DNA of 64,000 nt from Mycoplasma iguanae (GTDB lineage: Bacteria > Bacillota_I > Bacilli_A > Mycoplasmatales > Metamycoplasmataceae). Location of the stretch: positions 624,440 to 688,439 of the forward strand of contig NZ_CP102734.1 of the NCBI RefSeq assembly GCF_024722375.1. Reading direction: 5' to 3'. Below, piece after piece: positions 37,296 through 49,028 of the stretch; positions within the stretch are counted from its first letter, which is position 1, and every line of letters starts with the position of its first letter. Position numbers and translations under genes: made by a program. The notes under the pieces are model-generated. The model saw only the letters and a program-made list of their open reading frames with translations. It had not been told where the DNA came from and did no database searches.

Positions 37296-38285
37296 ATGAA
37301 ATTATCTATTATTGTTTCTTCATACAAACAATCTAAAGGTTTGAAATGATTTTTAAAAGACTTAGAAAAACAAACTTCTCAGTCTTTTGAAGTAATTCTT
37401 TTCATAGATAGACCTTCTAACTCTGATTTAACATTAGTGGATCAATACAGTCAGCAATTCGGCCAACAAATAAAATGATTTATTAATTCTTCTTCAAAAG
37501 GAAATCATTCCAATTGATTAAAGTCAATTGATTTAGTAAGTGGAGATTATATTATCTTTTTAACTCCTGAAACATACTTAAAAAATGATTTTGTGGAAAA
37601 ATTTGAATATTATTCAAAATTCAACACAGATATTATTGAATATAAACCAGAGTTAAAAGGTGTTGTTAAATGGACTCCTAAGGCCAGATTACATGCTAAT
37701 ACAACTTTGGAATTAAAAAATTACAAAGCAATAATTGCTTACTCATTTCCTTTCATATTTAACAAATTTATTAAATATGAAGTTATTAAAAATGTTAGTG
37801 ATTTTACTAGTTCAAAATTTGATAATACAAGGTTTTGAGTGCACTTTGTTTATAAAGTCTTAGCAAATATTAAAAATTATACCTTTGTTGATGAGGTTTT
37901 AGCTACAGACTATGTAAAAAATTTAAGTAGTTTTAATATTAATTTATATATAAATGAATGAAAAGAAATTTTAGATCTTTATCAGAAAAACCACAAAAAC
38001 TATAATATGGAGATTGAATATGCAAAAATGTTTTTTTTCCACATTTTTTTAAGTGGTTTTATTGGTATGGCTTGTTATTCAAAAATAAAATCAATTTTAG
38101 GACTTCAAAGTAAAAACAAAAAAAGATTAGAAAAACTTAAAAATACTATGAAAATCATCAGAGGTCCTGATTTTAAAAATTTTGTTGTAACTAATAAATA
38201 TTTATTAGCAAGCAATGAAGAATCATTCTTTTTAATTAACTTTGATACAGCTACAAAATGGCATTTAATTTTTAGTAAATTTTAA
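37296..38285 (+). CDS. Family 2 (GT-A) glycosyltransferase
   Basis: 329 residues. The N-terminus MKLSIIVSSYKQSKGLKWF and EVILFIDRPSN match GT-A nucleotide-sugar binding. GDYIIFLTPETYL stands where the DxD segment is expected, but with TPE instead of DxD. The C-terminal third has a hydrophobic stretch (FFFHIFLSGFIGMACYS) that may anchor it to the membrane. It probably makes a glycolipid or surface polysaccharide. It starts 17 bases after asnS. Confidence 0.75.
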
Positions 38286-38287
38286 TT

Positions 38288-38932
38288 ATGATAAAAAATG
38301 TTCTTGCAGGTTTTTGAATAAGAATTTTGGCCGGAATTATTGATGGAATAACCTTTTTGATTTTGGGTTATACTAGTTCATTCATTTTTCAGATCAACAA
38401 TTCTTTAACTATCCTGTTTTATTACTTATGAATACTATTATTAATTATTTTTGTGGTTTTACTTTTTTTTATTATTCCCTTAACAAACAAAAGCAGGCAA
38501 ACTTTAGGTAGATGAATTTGTCGTATAGAAGTCAAAACTATTGCTGGACAAATTCCTACATTTAAACATATTTTTAAAAAAGAATTTATGTATAGCTTTT
38601 TATGAATTATAGCTTTCATACTTTTTATAATTTTTATTCAACCTGCACTTTTTATGAAAATAGCTAATGAAAGTGGAACTAAAATCACACAAAATAAAAA
38701 CTTTACTTATGTAGAAATTTTTTTAATTTCTATCCCGTCAATGTTTATTACGATGATTAATTTTTTACAAATTCTTTTAACAATGTCTTTAATTAGAAAA
38801 AACAAAAAAGGCTGAAATGACCTTTTCTCAGAAACTCAAACCCTTTATAAATATAAGTATGAAGAAATAGAAACTAAATACACATTATCATCAAAACTCA
38901 GACATATCGATAATTATGAAATAATTGATTAA
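38288..38932 (+). CDS. RDD-family membrane protein
   Basis: 214 residues with four to five membrane helices. The N-terminus GFWIRILAGIIDGITF contains the R...D pair of RDD proteins, and RQTLGRWICRIEV matches the second conserved stretch. Function unknown, possibly transport. It starts two bases after the glycosyltransferase stop. Confidence 0.8.
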
Positions 38933-38948
38933 CAAGAAAGTAGATACT

Positions 38949-41150
38949 ATGACATCAAACAATCATGCCCTAAATTCATTAAATAAACAACAAAAAGCAG
39001 CAGTACTTCACACAAAAGGACCATTAAGAATTATTGCTGGTGCTGGTACAGGTAAAACCAGAGTTTTAACTCAAAAAATTATTTATTTAATTGAAAAATT
39101 AAAAGTAGCACCATACAAAATTTTAGCTGTAACTTTTACTAATAAAGCTACCAAAGAGATGTCAGAAAGAATTAGTACTGAATTAGGTGATTTAAAATCT
39201 GAAGTAAAAATTTCTACTTTCCATGCTTTATGTGCTTATATTCTTAGACAAGATATCGAAAAAATAGGTTATAGTAAGGGTTTTGATATTTTAGATGTTA
39301 TTGATCAAAAAAGTATTTTAGAAACTATCTATGCTAAATATGAAATTAGTGCCTCTGAACATAGTTATTCACATCTAATTCAATTTATTTCCGATAAAAA
39401 AATTAATTTAGAATCACCAGAAAAATTAATGAAAGAAGTAGATCCCGATAATGAAGTTGAATTACTTTTCATTAATATTTATCGTGATTATTTAGATACT
39501 TTAAAAAATTTAAATAATCTAGATTTTGATGATTTACTAATTTTAACCAGAAAACTTTTAACAGAAAATGCGGAAGCACAAAAATATTGATCTAGTAAAT
39601 TTGATTATATTTTAGTGGATGAATTTCAAGATACATCCCAAGTACAATATGACATTGTAAAAATAATTGCTAATCCAAAAAATAATATTACCGTTGTTGG
39701 TGATCCTGATCAAACTATTTATAGTTGAAGAGGAGCTGATGTAAATATTATTTTAAATTTTGATAAGGATTTTCCTAACACATCAACAATTTATTTAGAA
39801 GAAAATTACCGTTCAACACCAAAAATTATTGAAGCTTCAAATTTATTAATTAAACATAATAAAAATAGATTAGATAAAAATTTGTTTACCAACAATGAGA
39901 ATAAAGATGATATAGAATTTTTTCATGCTTTCAGTCCAGAATCTGAAGCTAAATGAGTTTTATCAAAAATTAATACTCTTAAAAAACAAAAATTACAATT
40001 AAAAGATATTGCTATTTTATTTAGATCTAATTATTATTCAAGAAACTTTGAACAAATTTTTATTAAAGAAAATGTAAAACATGTAATTTTGGGTGGACAA
40101 AAGTTTTATGAAAGAGCAGAAATCAAAAATATTATTTCCTTTCTAAAATTAATTAATAATGGTTCAGAATTAGCTTTTAAAAGAATTATTAACGTTCCTT
40201 CACGTAAAATTGGTAACTCTGCAATTAAAAAAATTCAAAGCCTTGCTGAAAGCAAAAATATGTCTTCTTATGATGTTTTGACTGACTATTTTAAAAACTT
40301 AGCAGAAAATAAAAAAGATCCAAATTTTGTGCCCTTAAACATACCAATGCAAGCACAAAAAAATATTGTGGAATTTTTTAATATTGTCCGTTGAGCCAAA
40401 AAAGCTTTAGAAAAAGAACCGATTCATGTTGTTTTGAAAAAATTTTTAAACTTGATTGGTTACTATTCAATATTTAAAGAAAATCAAAAACTTCTAACTA
40501 ATGCTGTTGAAAATATTGATGAGTTAATTGGATCAATTAAAACATGACAAAACAAAAATCCTGAAGGTAAATTGAATGATTACTTAGAAGAAATTTTTTT
40601 ATTAACTTCTAGCGATTGAGAAACTACAGATAACACTTATTTAACAATGATGACAGTACATATGGCCAAAGGTTTAGAATTTAAACATGTTTTCCTGGTG
40701 GGTATGTCAGAAGGTAATTTTCCAAATAATTTAGCATTACAAAATGCTAAAAATATTGATGAAGTAATCGAAGAAGAAAGACGTTTAGCTTATGTTGCTA
40801 TAACTAGGGCAAAAGAAAATTTATATATTTCTAACTCGCAAACTTCTGATTTATATCAAACAACAAGCTTTTTAAAACCTCCAAAACATGCAAATCCTTC
40901 CAGATTTTTAAAAGAGATGGGTCTAAAAACAAACTTTGGTATGAAAGATTTTGTATTGAGTGAAAAAAATGGTGTTATAAAATATGAAAAAGACAACAGT
41001 CTTTTAGTAGTAGGTGACCGTATTGCTCATGTCACTTTTGGTGAAGGAACAATTTTAGAGGATCAAGATGAAACTATCATTGTTAAATTTGTTAACTATG
41101 ATGAACCTAAATTACTTTTAAAAAATCATAAATCACTGCAAAAAATTTAA
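38949..41150 (+). CDS. pcrA: ATP-dependent DNA helicase PcrA/UvrD
   Basis: 733-residue superfamily 1A helicase. Motifs in order: Q motif NKQQKAAV, Walker A AGAGTGKTR, motif Ia VTFTNKA, motif II VDEFQD, motif III GDPDQTIYSWRGA, motif IV LFRSNY, motif V TVHMAKGLEF, and motif VI YVAITRAKE. It works in repair and replication restart. A TTG at 38925 is in frame but the ATG at 38949 after AAGAAAG is preferred. Confidence 0.95.
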
Positions 41151-41165
41151 TATTAATGAGGAAAA

Positions 41166-42641
41166 ATGTTTTGAATAATAACCATATTAATTGCATTATT
41201 TTTAATAATAATTATTGCTCTAATCTGATACTACATCATCAATGCTTTTATTAAAAAAAATAATTTTTACATGTTGAATTTTTATTCATTTTTTGTTGAT
41301 AAAGAATTGAAAAGAATTCGAATTGCTGATGAAAAATCAAATAATAAATTTCAAAACAAATTTCAATTACAAAAAAATGCTTTAAATCAATGATTAACAT
41401 TTCGAGATTTTGCTGCTTTATTTTCTACAGAAGATCAAAAAACTGTTATGGAACTTTTAGAAAGTAATCAAAACACAAAAATTCATGTTAAATTAGCTGC
41501 ACAAAATAATAAAAAAGATAAATTTGTTGATTTGATCTTAGAATTATACTTAGATGGTAATTCTTTTTTAATATTAAAAAATATTCCTGGTGAAAAACAT
41601 ATTTCTAGAACTTATTTAGAAAAAGTACCATCATTGGATGCAAAAACAAAATTCAGTATTTTCAAAAATGCTAAAATGTATGTTTATTTATTAGATGAAA
41701 ATGTAAATGCTGAATTTTTAATTAGTAAAATGAAATTAGAAATGAAATATGTATTTAAATGAATTAATGGATATTTTAAATATAAAAAATTTTTAATTCT
41801 TGTTTTAGAAAAAGATAATAAAAATATAGATTTAGAACCTATTTTAATTAATAAATGCACAACTGCAATTGCAAAGCTTGCTACTTATTTTGAAAAAGAT
41901 CAAAAAAAATATTTTTTATCTTCTTTACATACTCAAATTGAGTTAAGTATTTTTAAAACAATAAATAATTTGGAGAGTAATCCTAATTTCTTGCATTTTA
42001 CTATGGAAGAGATTTATTTATTTAAATCTAATTTAGAACTAATTTTAAATAAAGAAAATTCAAGAATTATCAAAAGAAATGTAACTAGAAATGGTAAAGA
42101 TAAAAGTAAATTATTTTACTTAGAAAATCAAACAACTTCAAAATATATAAAGATAAAAAGCCTTGATGCGTTGCCTGAATATTCAAAAGAATTAAATCTT
42201 AATTACTTAGAAAAAATTGTTAATTCAACTAAAATAAATAAAATTGTAGATTTAATATTTGATAATTTTTCTTTTATTATGCTTAATAGAGAATTTTTTA
42301 GTCCAAACGATACAGTTCTTAATTTAAAATATTCCCAAAATAATTTAAAACTTATTGAAATGTATGGCAATGAATTTAATTTTGGTGTAGAACTAGCTTA
42401 TATTGATGAGCAAATAATTAACACTATTTCTATTTTAAATATTAAATATATTTTTGTTAATGAAACTATATCAAAAAAAATAAAAGATGATTATACCATT
42501 CTATTATCTCTAATATATTTAAATCAAGTATGTATTAAATCAAACATTACACTAATTTATTTTAACCCTCAAGAAGAAATTGAATTAAAATACAAAAAGA
42601 AAATTGGTTCATTAAATTTTATACAACGTAGTGAGAACTAA
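41166..42641 (+). CDS. Membrane-anchored protein of unknown function with an EAL-like C-terminal segment
   Basis: 491 residues: N-terminal helix (IITILIALFLIIIIALIWYYII), then a mainly helical cytoplasmic region. The last part (about 400-480), with FNFGVELAYIDEQIINTISILNIKYIFVNE and LIYLNQVCIKSNITLIYFN, has the spacing of an EAL barrel end but lacks the E-A-L motif and metal residues. This likeness is weak. AATGAGGAAAA precedes the start, 15 bases after the helicase. Confidence 0.6.
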
Positions 42642-42660
42642 TTTAATGTAAAATATACTT

Positions 42661-43341
42661 GTGAAACTTGAGCTTGTCAAACAAATTTTTCCCATAAAAA
42701 TATATCAGCAATTAACTGATATTATTTTTATTTATGAAGGTTTGCATAATTACACTTTTAAAGCCAAATTCAAAAAAATGGATGTACAGTTAAGAATTAT
42801 TAAAGCTCAATGAGTCAATCATGAAAATGAAATTATTTACATAAAAAATAATTCTAATTTTCTTTATGTCGATGAAAAAGGTAATTACATTAAAAAATGA
42901 TTTGATGGCGATACTTTAGAAAATATGAAAATAACCGAAATAATTGCCAGGGATATTATTAAAACTGTGCAAAAATTTCATCAACAAAATAATTATAAAA
43001 ATATAAAAATTTTTGATTGACATGTATTAGAAATTAAAGATAAAAAATTTCTTCAATTTAGAGAAAAATATAAAAATTTGCCATTAGTTCTTTCTCATAA
43101 TGATCTACGTTTAAAAAACATGATTAAAACTGATTTAAATGAAATTGTTTTAATTGATTTTGAATGAATAAGATATAACTTTGCATATTTTGATTTTGCT
43201 CATTTACATTTGTATTGTAATATTTCCAAAAAAATAATTTTAAAATATACGCAACTAGATGCTCAAATTTTAAATGATTTTATCTATATGGTTTCTGTTT
43301 TTAATAAACATTGAACAGAAAACAATAATCAAACCCTATAA
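42661..43341 (+). CDS. Choline-kinase-like phosphotransferase (LicA type)
   Basis: 226 residues. The catalytic loop LVLSHNDLRLKNMI and the metal site VLIDFEWIRYNFAYFDFAH match choline/ethanolamine kinases, with both aspartates intact. Starts at GTG 42661, since the upstream in-frame codon is a stop. No ribosome binding site, and TAAAAT is a few bases upstream. It probably phosphorylates choline or a similar small alcohol for membrane lipid synthesis. The end overlaps the converging gene by 6 bases. Confidence 0.82.
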
Positions 43342-43803
43342 ATTCAAATGCTTTTTTGATTCTTTGTATTTTTCTCAAAAATAGTAAAGATAAAATAAGA
43401 AAGATACTCAAACTATAAAAGTTAGTGCAAGAATTACATAGTTATATTTAACAGCACTAATGGTGTCAAGAACTTCCATTAGGATTTGTGAAATAATATA
43501 AACTGTTAAAGATAATGAAATAATTTTAAATCATGTTTTTTTCTTTAAATAGAAAGAAATAAAATAAAAATAGATCATAATAGGGACTGTAATTATATTT
43601 AAACTAACAAAAGATCAATTATATACAATAGTAAATTTTTTAGAAATAGCTTTACTTACTTCACTTGTTCCTATGGTTAATATCATTATGTATAAAATAA
43701 TTCCGGATAAAACTCAGAAAGTAAAAATTCCCAATAAAATAAAACAAGAAATTTTTAATTTATGTAAATCTTTTTTTTCCAAGTTTTCTTTTGGTTTAAA
43801 CAT
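43336..43803 (-). CDS. Hypothetical four-helix membrane protein
   Basis: 155 residues, four hydrophobic helices (for example LGIFTFWVLSGIILYIMILT), with charged ends. GGAGGAAAT precedes the ATG. It converges on, and overlaps, the choline-kinase-like gene. I do not recognise the family. Confidence 0.7.
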
Positions 43804-43918
43804 ATTTCCTCCATTTATTTTATAAAATTATATATTAAGTAACTTAAATTAAACCTTTTTAAAGTTTCAATACTTTTATCTTAAACCCGCTGGTTTATAC
43901 AAACAAAATTTCCTGTAA

Positions 43919-43924
43919 TATAAT
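43919..43924 (+). promoter_or_regulatory. -10 box of the repeat lipoprotein, leaderless arrangement
   Basis: TATAAT ends six bases before the ATG at 43931, and no Shine-Dalgarno is present. Confidence 0.5.
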
Positions 43925-43930
43925 ATAAAC

Positions 43931-45489
43931 ATGATAAAAAAAATAAAGTTTTCCCACTTATTAAGAAATTCTATAGTAGCAAGTTCTGCTTTAACATTAA
44001 ATTTTTTATTAATAGCATGTTCCAGTAATAACCAACATATATCTAACTCGGTAGATTCTAATAAAAAAACAGAAGAAGAAAAAAGCGATCTTCAACCTCA
44101 AGAAGATAATCAAAAACCTGAAACAAAACCAACTCCTCCGACACCAGAATCTGAGATATCAGCTAATAATGAAATTTCAGACTCTGTAAAGCCTTCCCCA
44201 GATAAAACTTATCCTGATACTGAAATAAAACCAGTAACTCCTGATGGAAATAAACCTATAATCTTTGAAAAAGAACCTGAACCTGAGCAGAAGACTGAGC
44301 AGAAGACTGAGCAGAAGACTGAGCAGAAGACTGAGCAGAAGACTGAGCAGAAGACTGAGCAGAAGACTGAAGTTAAGGAACAGCCCAAAAAGAAATCTGA
44401 AACTGAAGAAGTTTCTAAATCTGAAGAAAAATCAAATATTGAAACATATAAAACAAAAATAGATGTTGTTTTAAAAGTAATTTTTTCTAATGATGAAGAA
44501 AAGAATAATGCTAAAAAAATGTAGAAAATTATTTTAAAAAATTAAATGAAAATGCTATAAGTCCACCTTCAAAAAATAATGACAAAACTAAACAAGAATT
44601 AAAAAATAAATTAAAAGCTGCAACATTAAAGGAAACAAATAATTTTGATGATGAAAATAATTTTTTAAATGTGTCATCATGAAAAATTTCTCAACAAGAT
44701 AAAGATTCTGTTTTTAATTTCAATGACGATAACGAAGATATGACACCTATAAAAGAAACATTTAAAGAACAAAAAGAATTTTTTATAAATAGTATAAATA
44801 GGTCAGTCTATCCAAGAAGTGTCTATCAAGAGCGGCGTTTGTGGCCTTCTATGTCACATGGTGTAGCTTTTAAATTAAATGGTATAGATAGTACAGATTC
44901 TAGATCTCGAAATAAGGGTTATGGTTTTTTATTAAGAGGTGCTCTTTCTGAAGAATCTAATAAACTTAATAAAATAGTTTTTGTAAGCAATCAAATTTGA
45001 ATGAGCATTTTTTATAATTATAAAAAATATTTAGATTCAAATAATACAGAACAAAGTGAGATCTATATTACTAATATTTACAAATTAATGCAAACATTTT
45101 TTCACGGTACAAATGCTAAAAAAGTTTTTGAAGAATTTTTAATAAATAATACACACTACAATGTTTCGAATTTTTATTCAGAATTAACCAGGGAAAACTT
45201 TGCCTCTGAACCTCAATATTTTCAAAAATTAAAATCAACTGATGTAGAAAAAACTTATGATAATTTATTGATGTATTTAAATTATCTAAATTTTAATTAT
45301 CCTATAGGAATAATTAATGATTCTGAATTTGTGATTACAGAATTATCGATTGATGAAAACCACAGAGGAGGTTTTTCATCAGATCGAGAAGATTCTAAAT
45401 CGAGATATAAGAGTTGAACTTATTTAGCTGATTACAAAAAGGATGAAAAAGAAAGAGTGGCAGATATTAATTTTAATTTAATTTTTTAA
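43931..45489 (+). pseudogene. Surface lipoprotein with EQKT repeats, frameshifted in a poly-A tract
   Basis: The N-terminal part (43931-44523) has a lipoprotein signal (lipobox LIAC), an acidic Pro/Glu/Lys-rich stalk and seven EQKT repeats, and stops at TAG 44522. The rest (from about 44520 to 45489) is open in another frame and forms a folded-looking domain with WPSMSHGVAFKLNG and YGFLLRGALSEE. The frames join if the A run at 44513-44519 had eight A instead of seven. Together the parts would give a protein of about 519 residues. Phase variation, decay and homopolymer error are all possible. No known family recognised for the C-terminal domain. Confidence 0.75.
44285..44368 (+). repeat. Seven perfect 12-bp tandem repeats (GAGCAGAAGACT) coding EQKT
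   Basis: 84 bases of identical units within the lipoprotein stalk. Gain or loss of units keeps the frame and would change stalk length. Confidence 0.95.
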
Positions 45490-45495
45490 CATAAA

Positions 45496-45530
45496 AAAAA
45501 CTTGTAGTTACTAATTTTCTACAAGTTTTT
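45496..45530. terminator. Bidirectional terminator between lipoprotein and Dps
   Basis: AAAAACTTGTAG / CTACAAGTTTTT, 12 bp, loop of 11, with A/T runs on both sides, between converging genes. Confidence 0.8.
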
Positions 45531-45534
45531 TATT

Positions 45535-45942
45535 TTATTTTGTTCATCTTGAAAATTGTCATTTAGCTTTATCTGTTACTAAGAAAATTTCATCTAATAA
45601 AGGTTGCACAGTTGGTGTTGATTCTACTGTTTTAGTTAATTGAATAATCTTGTCTAGATCAGCTGAAATTGTGTTGGAAACATCATCAGCTCTATATCAT
45701 GTTGTTGAAACTTCTTCAATAACTGAAAGTTCTAAAACTTCTTTTAAATTTCCAATTGCTGGTAATTCATGCATAAGAATTTTTTCGGCAACATCATCAG
45801 CTAATTCTATTAATTTGCTTGCTAATTTGTCTGTTTCTTTGTGCCAAACAAAAAAACCTGCACCTTTGAAATTTCAATGATAATTTTTTACTTTATATGC
45901 TAATACAACTAAACTAGCTTGTAGTACTTTTAATTTATCCAT
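45535..45942 (-). CDS. dps: Dps-type ferritin-like protein
   Basis: 135 residues. The ferroxidase residues are visible in KNYHWNFKG (His), FFVWHKETD (His) and ELADDVAEKI (Asp and Glu), in the Dps spacing. It would store iron and protect DNA from peroxide. It lies 21 bases after the coiled-coil nuclease-like gene and probably shares its transcript. Slightly shorter than most Dps (about 150). Confidence 0.88.
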
Positions 45943-45963
45943 GTAATTCTCCTATTATTTTTA

Positions 45964-47442
45964 TTAATTAATTTTATCAATAATTTTTCTTTCAATAGAA
46001 AAACTGTTGATTTTGTTTTTAATAGTAGCTAAATGCGTTTCTAGTGCTACATTAGCTTGATTTTTAATATCTTCTGCATTTTTGAAAATTTTTTCACTGC
46101 TACTAATAATATTAATTAAGTTATTATTAATATTTTTCACTGAATTATCTAGTATTTGATTTTTAAAATCTTCAAACTCTTTTAAAATATTTTGCTTTTC
46201 TTTGAAATCAATTTCTTTTTTTAGTAAATGCTTATTTTTTTGTGTTAAAGAATAGATTAATGATAAAAATGTAAATAAATAAAAAGGTCTAACTACATAC
46301 ATATTTTCATACTTGGCATCATTGACTTTTTTAATGACAAAATTTGAATCTATTTCTAGTTCAGAAACTAATAAGGCATATTCTGCATTATGATTAATTT
46401 TGTCTTTATTTAATTTATCATAAAAATTTTCATTCTTTTTACCTAAACCATCTAATGCATCTGTTTTAGCTTCGATCACTACAGACGATAAAGTTATTTC
46501 TGATTTTGTTTGATGGTTAATATCTAAAACTTTAAATAAAAAATCTGGTTTTTTACCTTCAATGGCTTTTGTTGTTTTTTCAAATGAACAATCTGATAAT
46601 AATCCCATTTGGATATTATATTGATCAAGAATTCAATTTTCTAGTTCTTCACCCATAACTTTTGAATTATTGCTTTTATTTCTTTTAATTTGTTCTATTT
46701 CTGTTTTTAAATTACTAATTTCTTTTTCTTTTTCTAAAAGTAAAAGTTTTTGGTCTTTATTAGTATTTTCTTTTAAATTATTTAATTCGTTTGTTAAATT
46801 AGTAATTTGAGTAGTAAGGTCAATTTTATCTACTAAAAATTTTTCCTTTTCTTGAAAAACAAGCGCTTTAAATTCATTTTCTTTAGCGTTTTTGAACGAC
46901 TCATATTCATTTTCTATTTTTTGTAAATTCAATTTTAATTGTGTTATTTGATCTTTATATTTATTATCTATTGCTACTTGATTTATTTCTATTTCTTTTT
47001 GTTTATTTTTTATTTGATTTTCTAAATCTAAGCTAATGTTATTTTTTTCTAATTTTAATTTATTGATTTGTTCTTTAAGTACATCAATAGTTTTTTGCTG
47101 TTCATTTTTTAAATTTTTTTCTAAAATAACAATTTGTTTACTATATTGATTTTCCTGTTCTAATAAAGCATTTTTGATTTTTACTTCTGCTTGCTCTCTG
47201 TAATTTTTTTCTTTGTCTTTAATTTGATTTAGATAAAATAATTCTTTTTCACTTTCAGCTTTTTTGACTGCTTCATTAATTTTTTTAGTTTCAATTAAAG
47301 TTAAAAAATTATGCAATTCACGAACTGTGTCTGTGTTTTCAGAATCATTCAAAATGAAAAAATCACCTTTTTGTGCATCTTCTAAAAGCTCAAATTTTAA
47401 AGATGATTTATCTTTTAATTTAACTGTAATTTTTTTAGACAT
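45964..47442 (-). CDS. DUF2130-like protein: coiled coil plus PD-(D/E)XK nuclease-type domain
   Basis: 492 residues. Residues about 50-265 form one long Lys/Glu-rich coiled coil. After it comes MGEELENWI, then PDFLFKV and SSVVIEAKTD, the order E...D...ExK of restriction-type nucleases, as in DUF2130 proteins. A C-terminal helical part follows. Function unknown; DNA cleavage in repair or defence is inferred from the fold only. The gene is open throughout except one TGA Trp at 46609-46611 and nearby. Confidence 0.75.
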
Positions 47443-47471
47443 TTTGTTTTCTTTTTTTATTTTTCATAAAT

Positions 47472-47512
47472 AAAAAAGAATGGACAAAATTTACTTTATT
47501 CATTCTTTTTTT
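47472..47512 (-). terminator. pepA terminator
   Basis: AAAAAAGAATG / CATTCTTTTTT stem of 11 bp with a loop of 18, T run on the minus strand, seven bases after the pepA stop. Confidence 0.7.
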
Positions 47513-47518
47513 ATATTA

Positions 47519-48886
<1,368 letters not shown>

Positions 48887-48986
48887 AATGACCTTTCTTA
48901 TATCTATCTATGAAATTATTTAATTATACTTTATATAAGCTTATTTTTATTGTATTTTCTTGCCTGATTTCTGCTTTTTAAAAGAA

Positions 48987-49010
48987 AAAACACCACAAAA
49001 ATGGTGTTTT
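48987..49010 (-). terminator. Terminator of the opp operon
   Basis: AAAACACCA / TGGTGTTTT, loop of 6, with TTTTTTC beyond the stem on the minus strand. Confidence 0.8.
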
Positions 49011-49028
49011 AAAGAAAAAAGCTTTTAT

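Noticed and set aside
44285..44368. CRISPR-like array.
   Set aside because: The units are 12-bp head-to-tail repeats without spacers, within a coding frame. No other regularly spaced repeats were found in the window.
44265..44462. A 65-codon plus-strand frame rich in SRRL repeats.
   Set aside because: It is the shifted-frame shadow of the 12-bp EQKT repeats in the lipoprotein and has no start signal.
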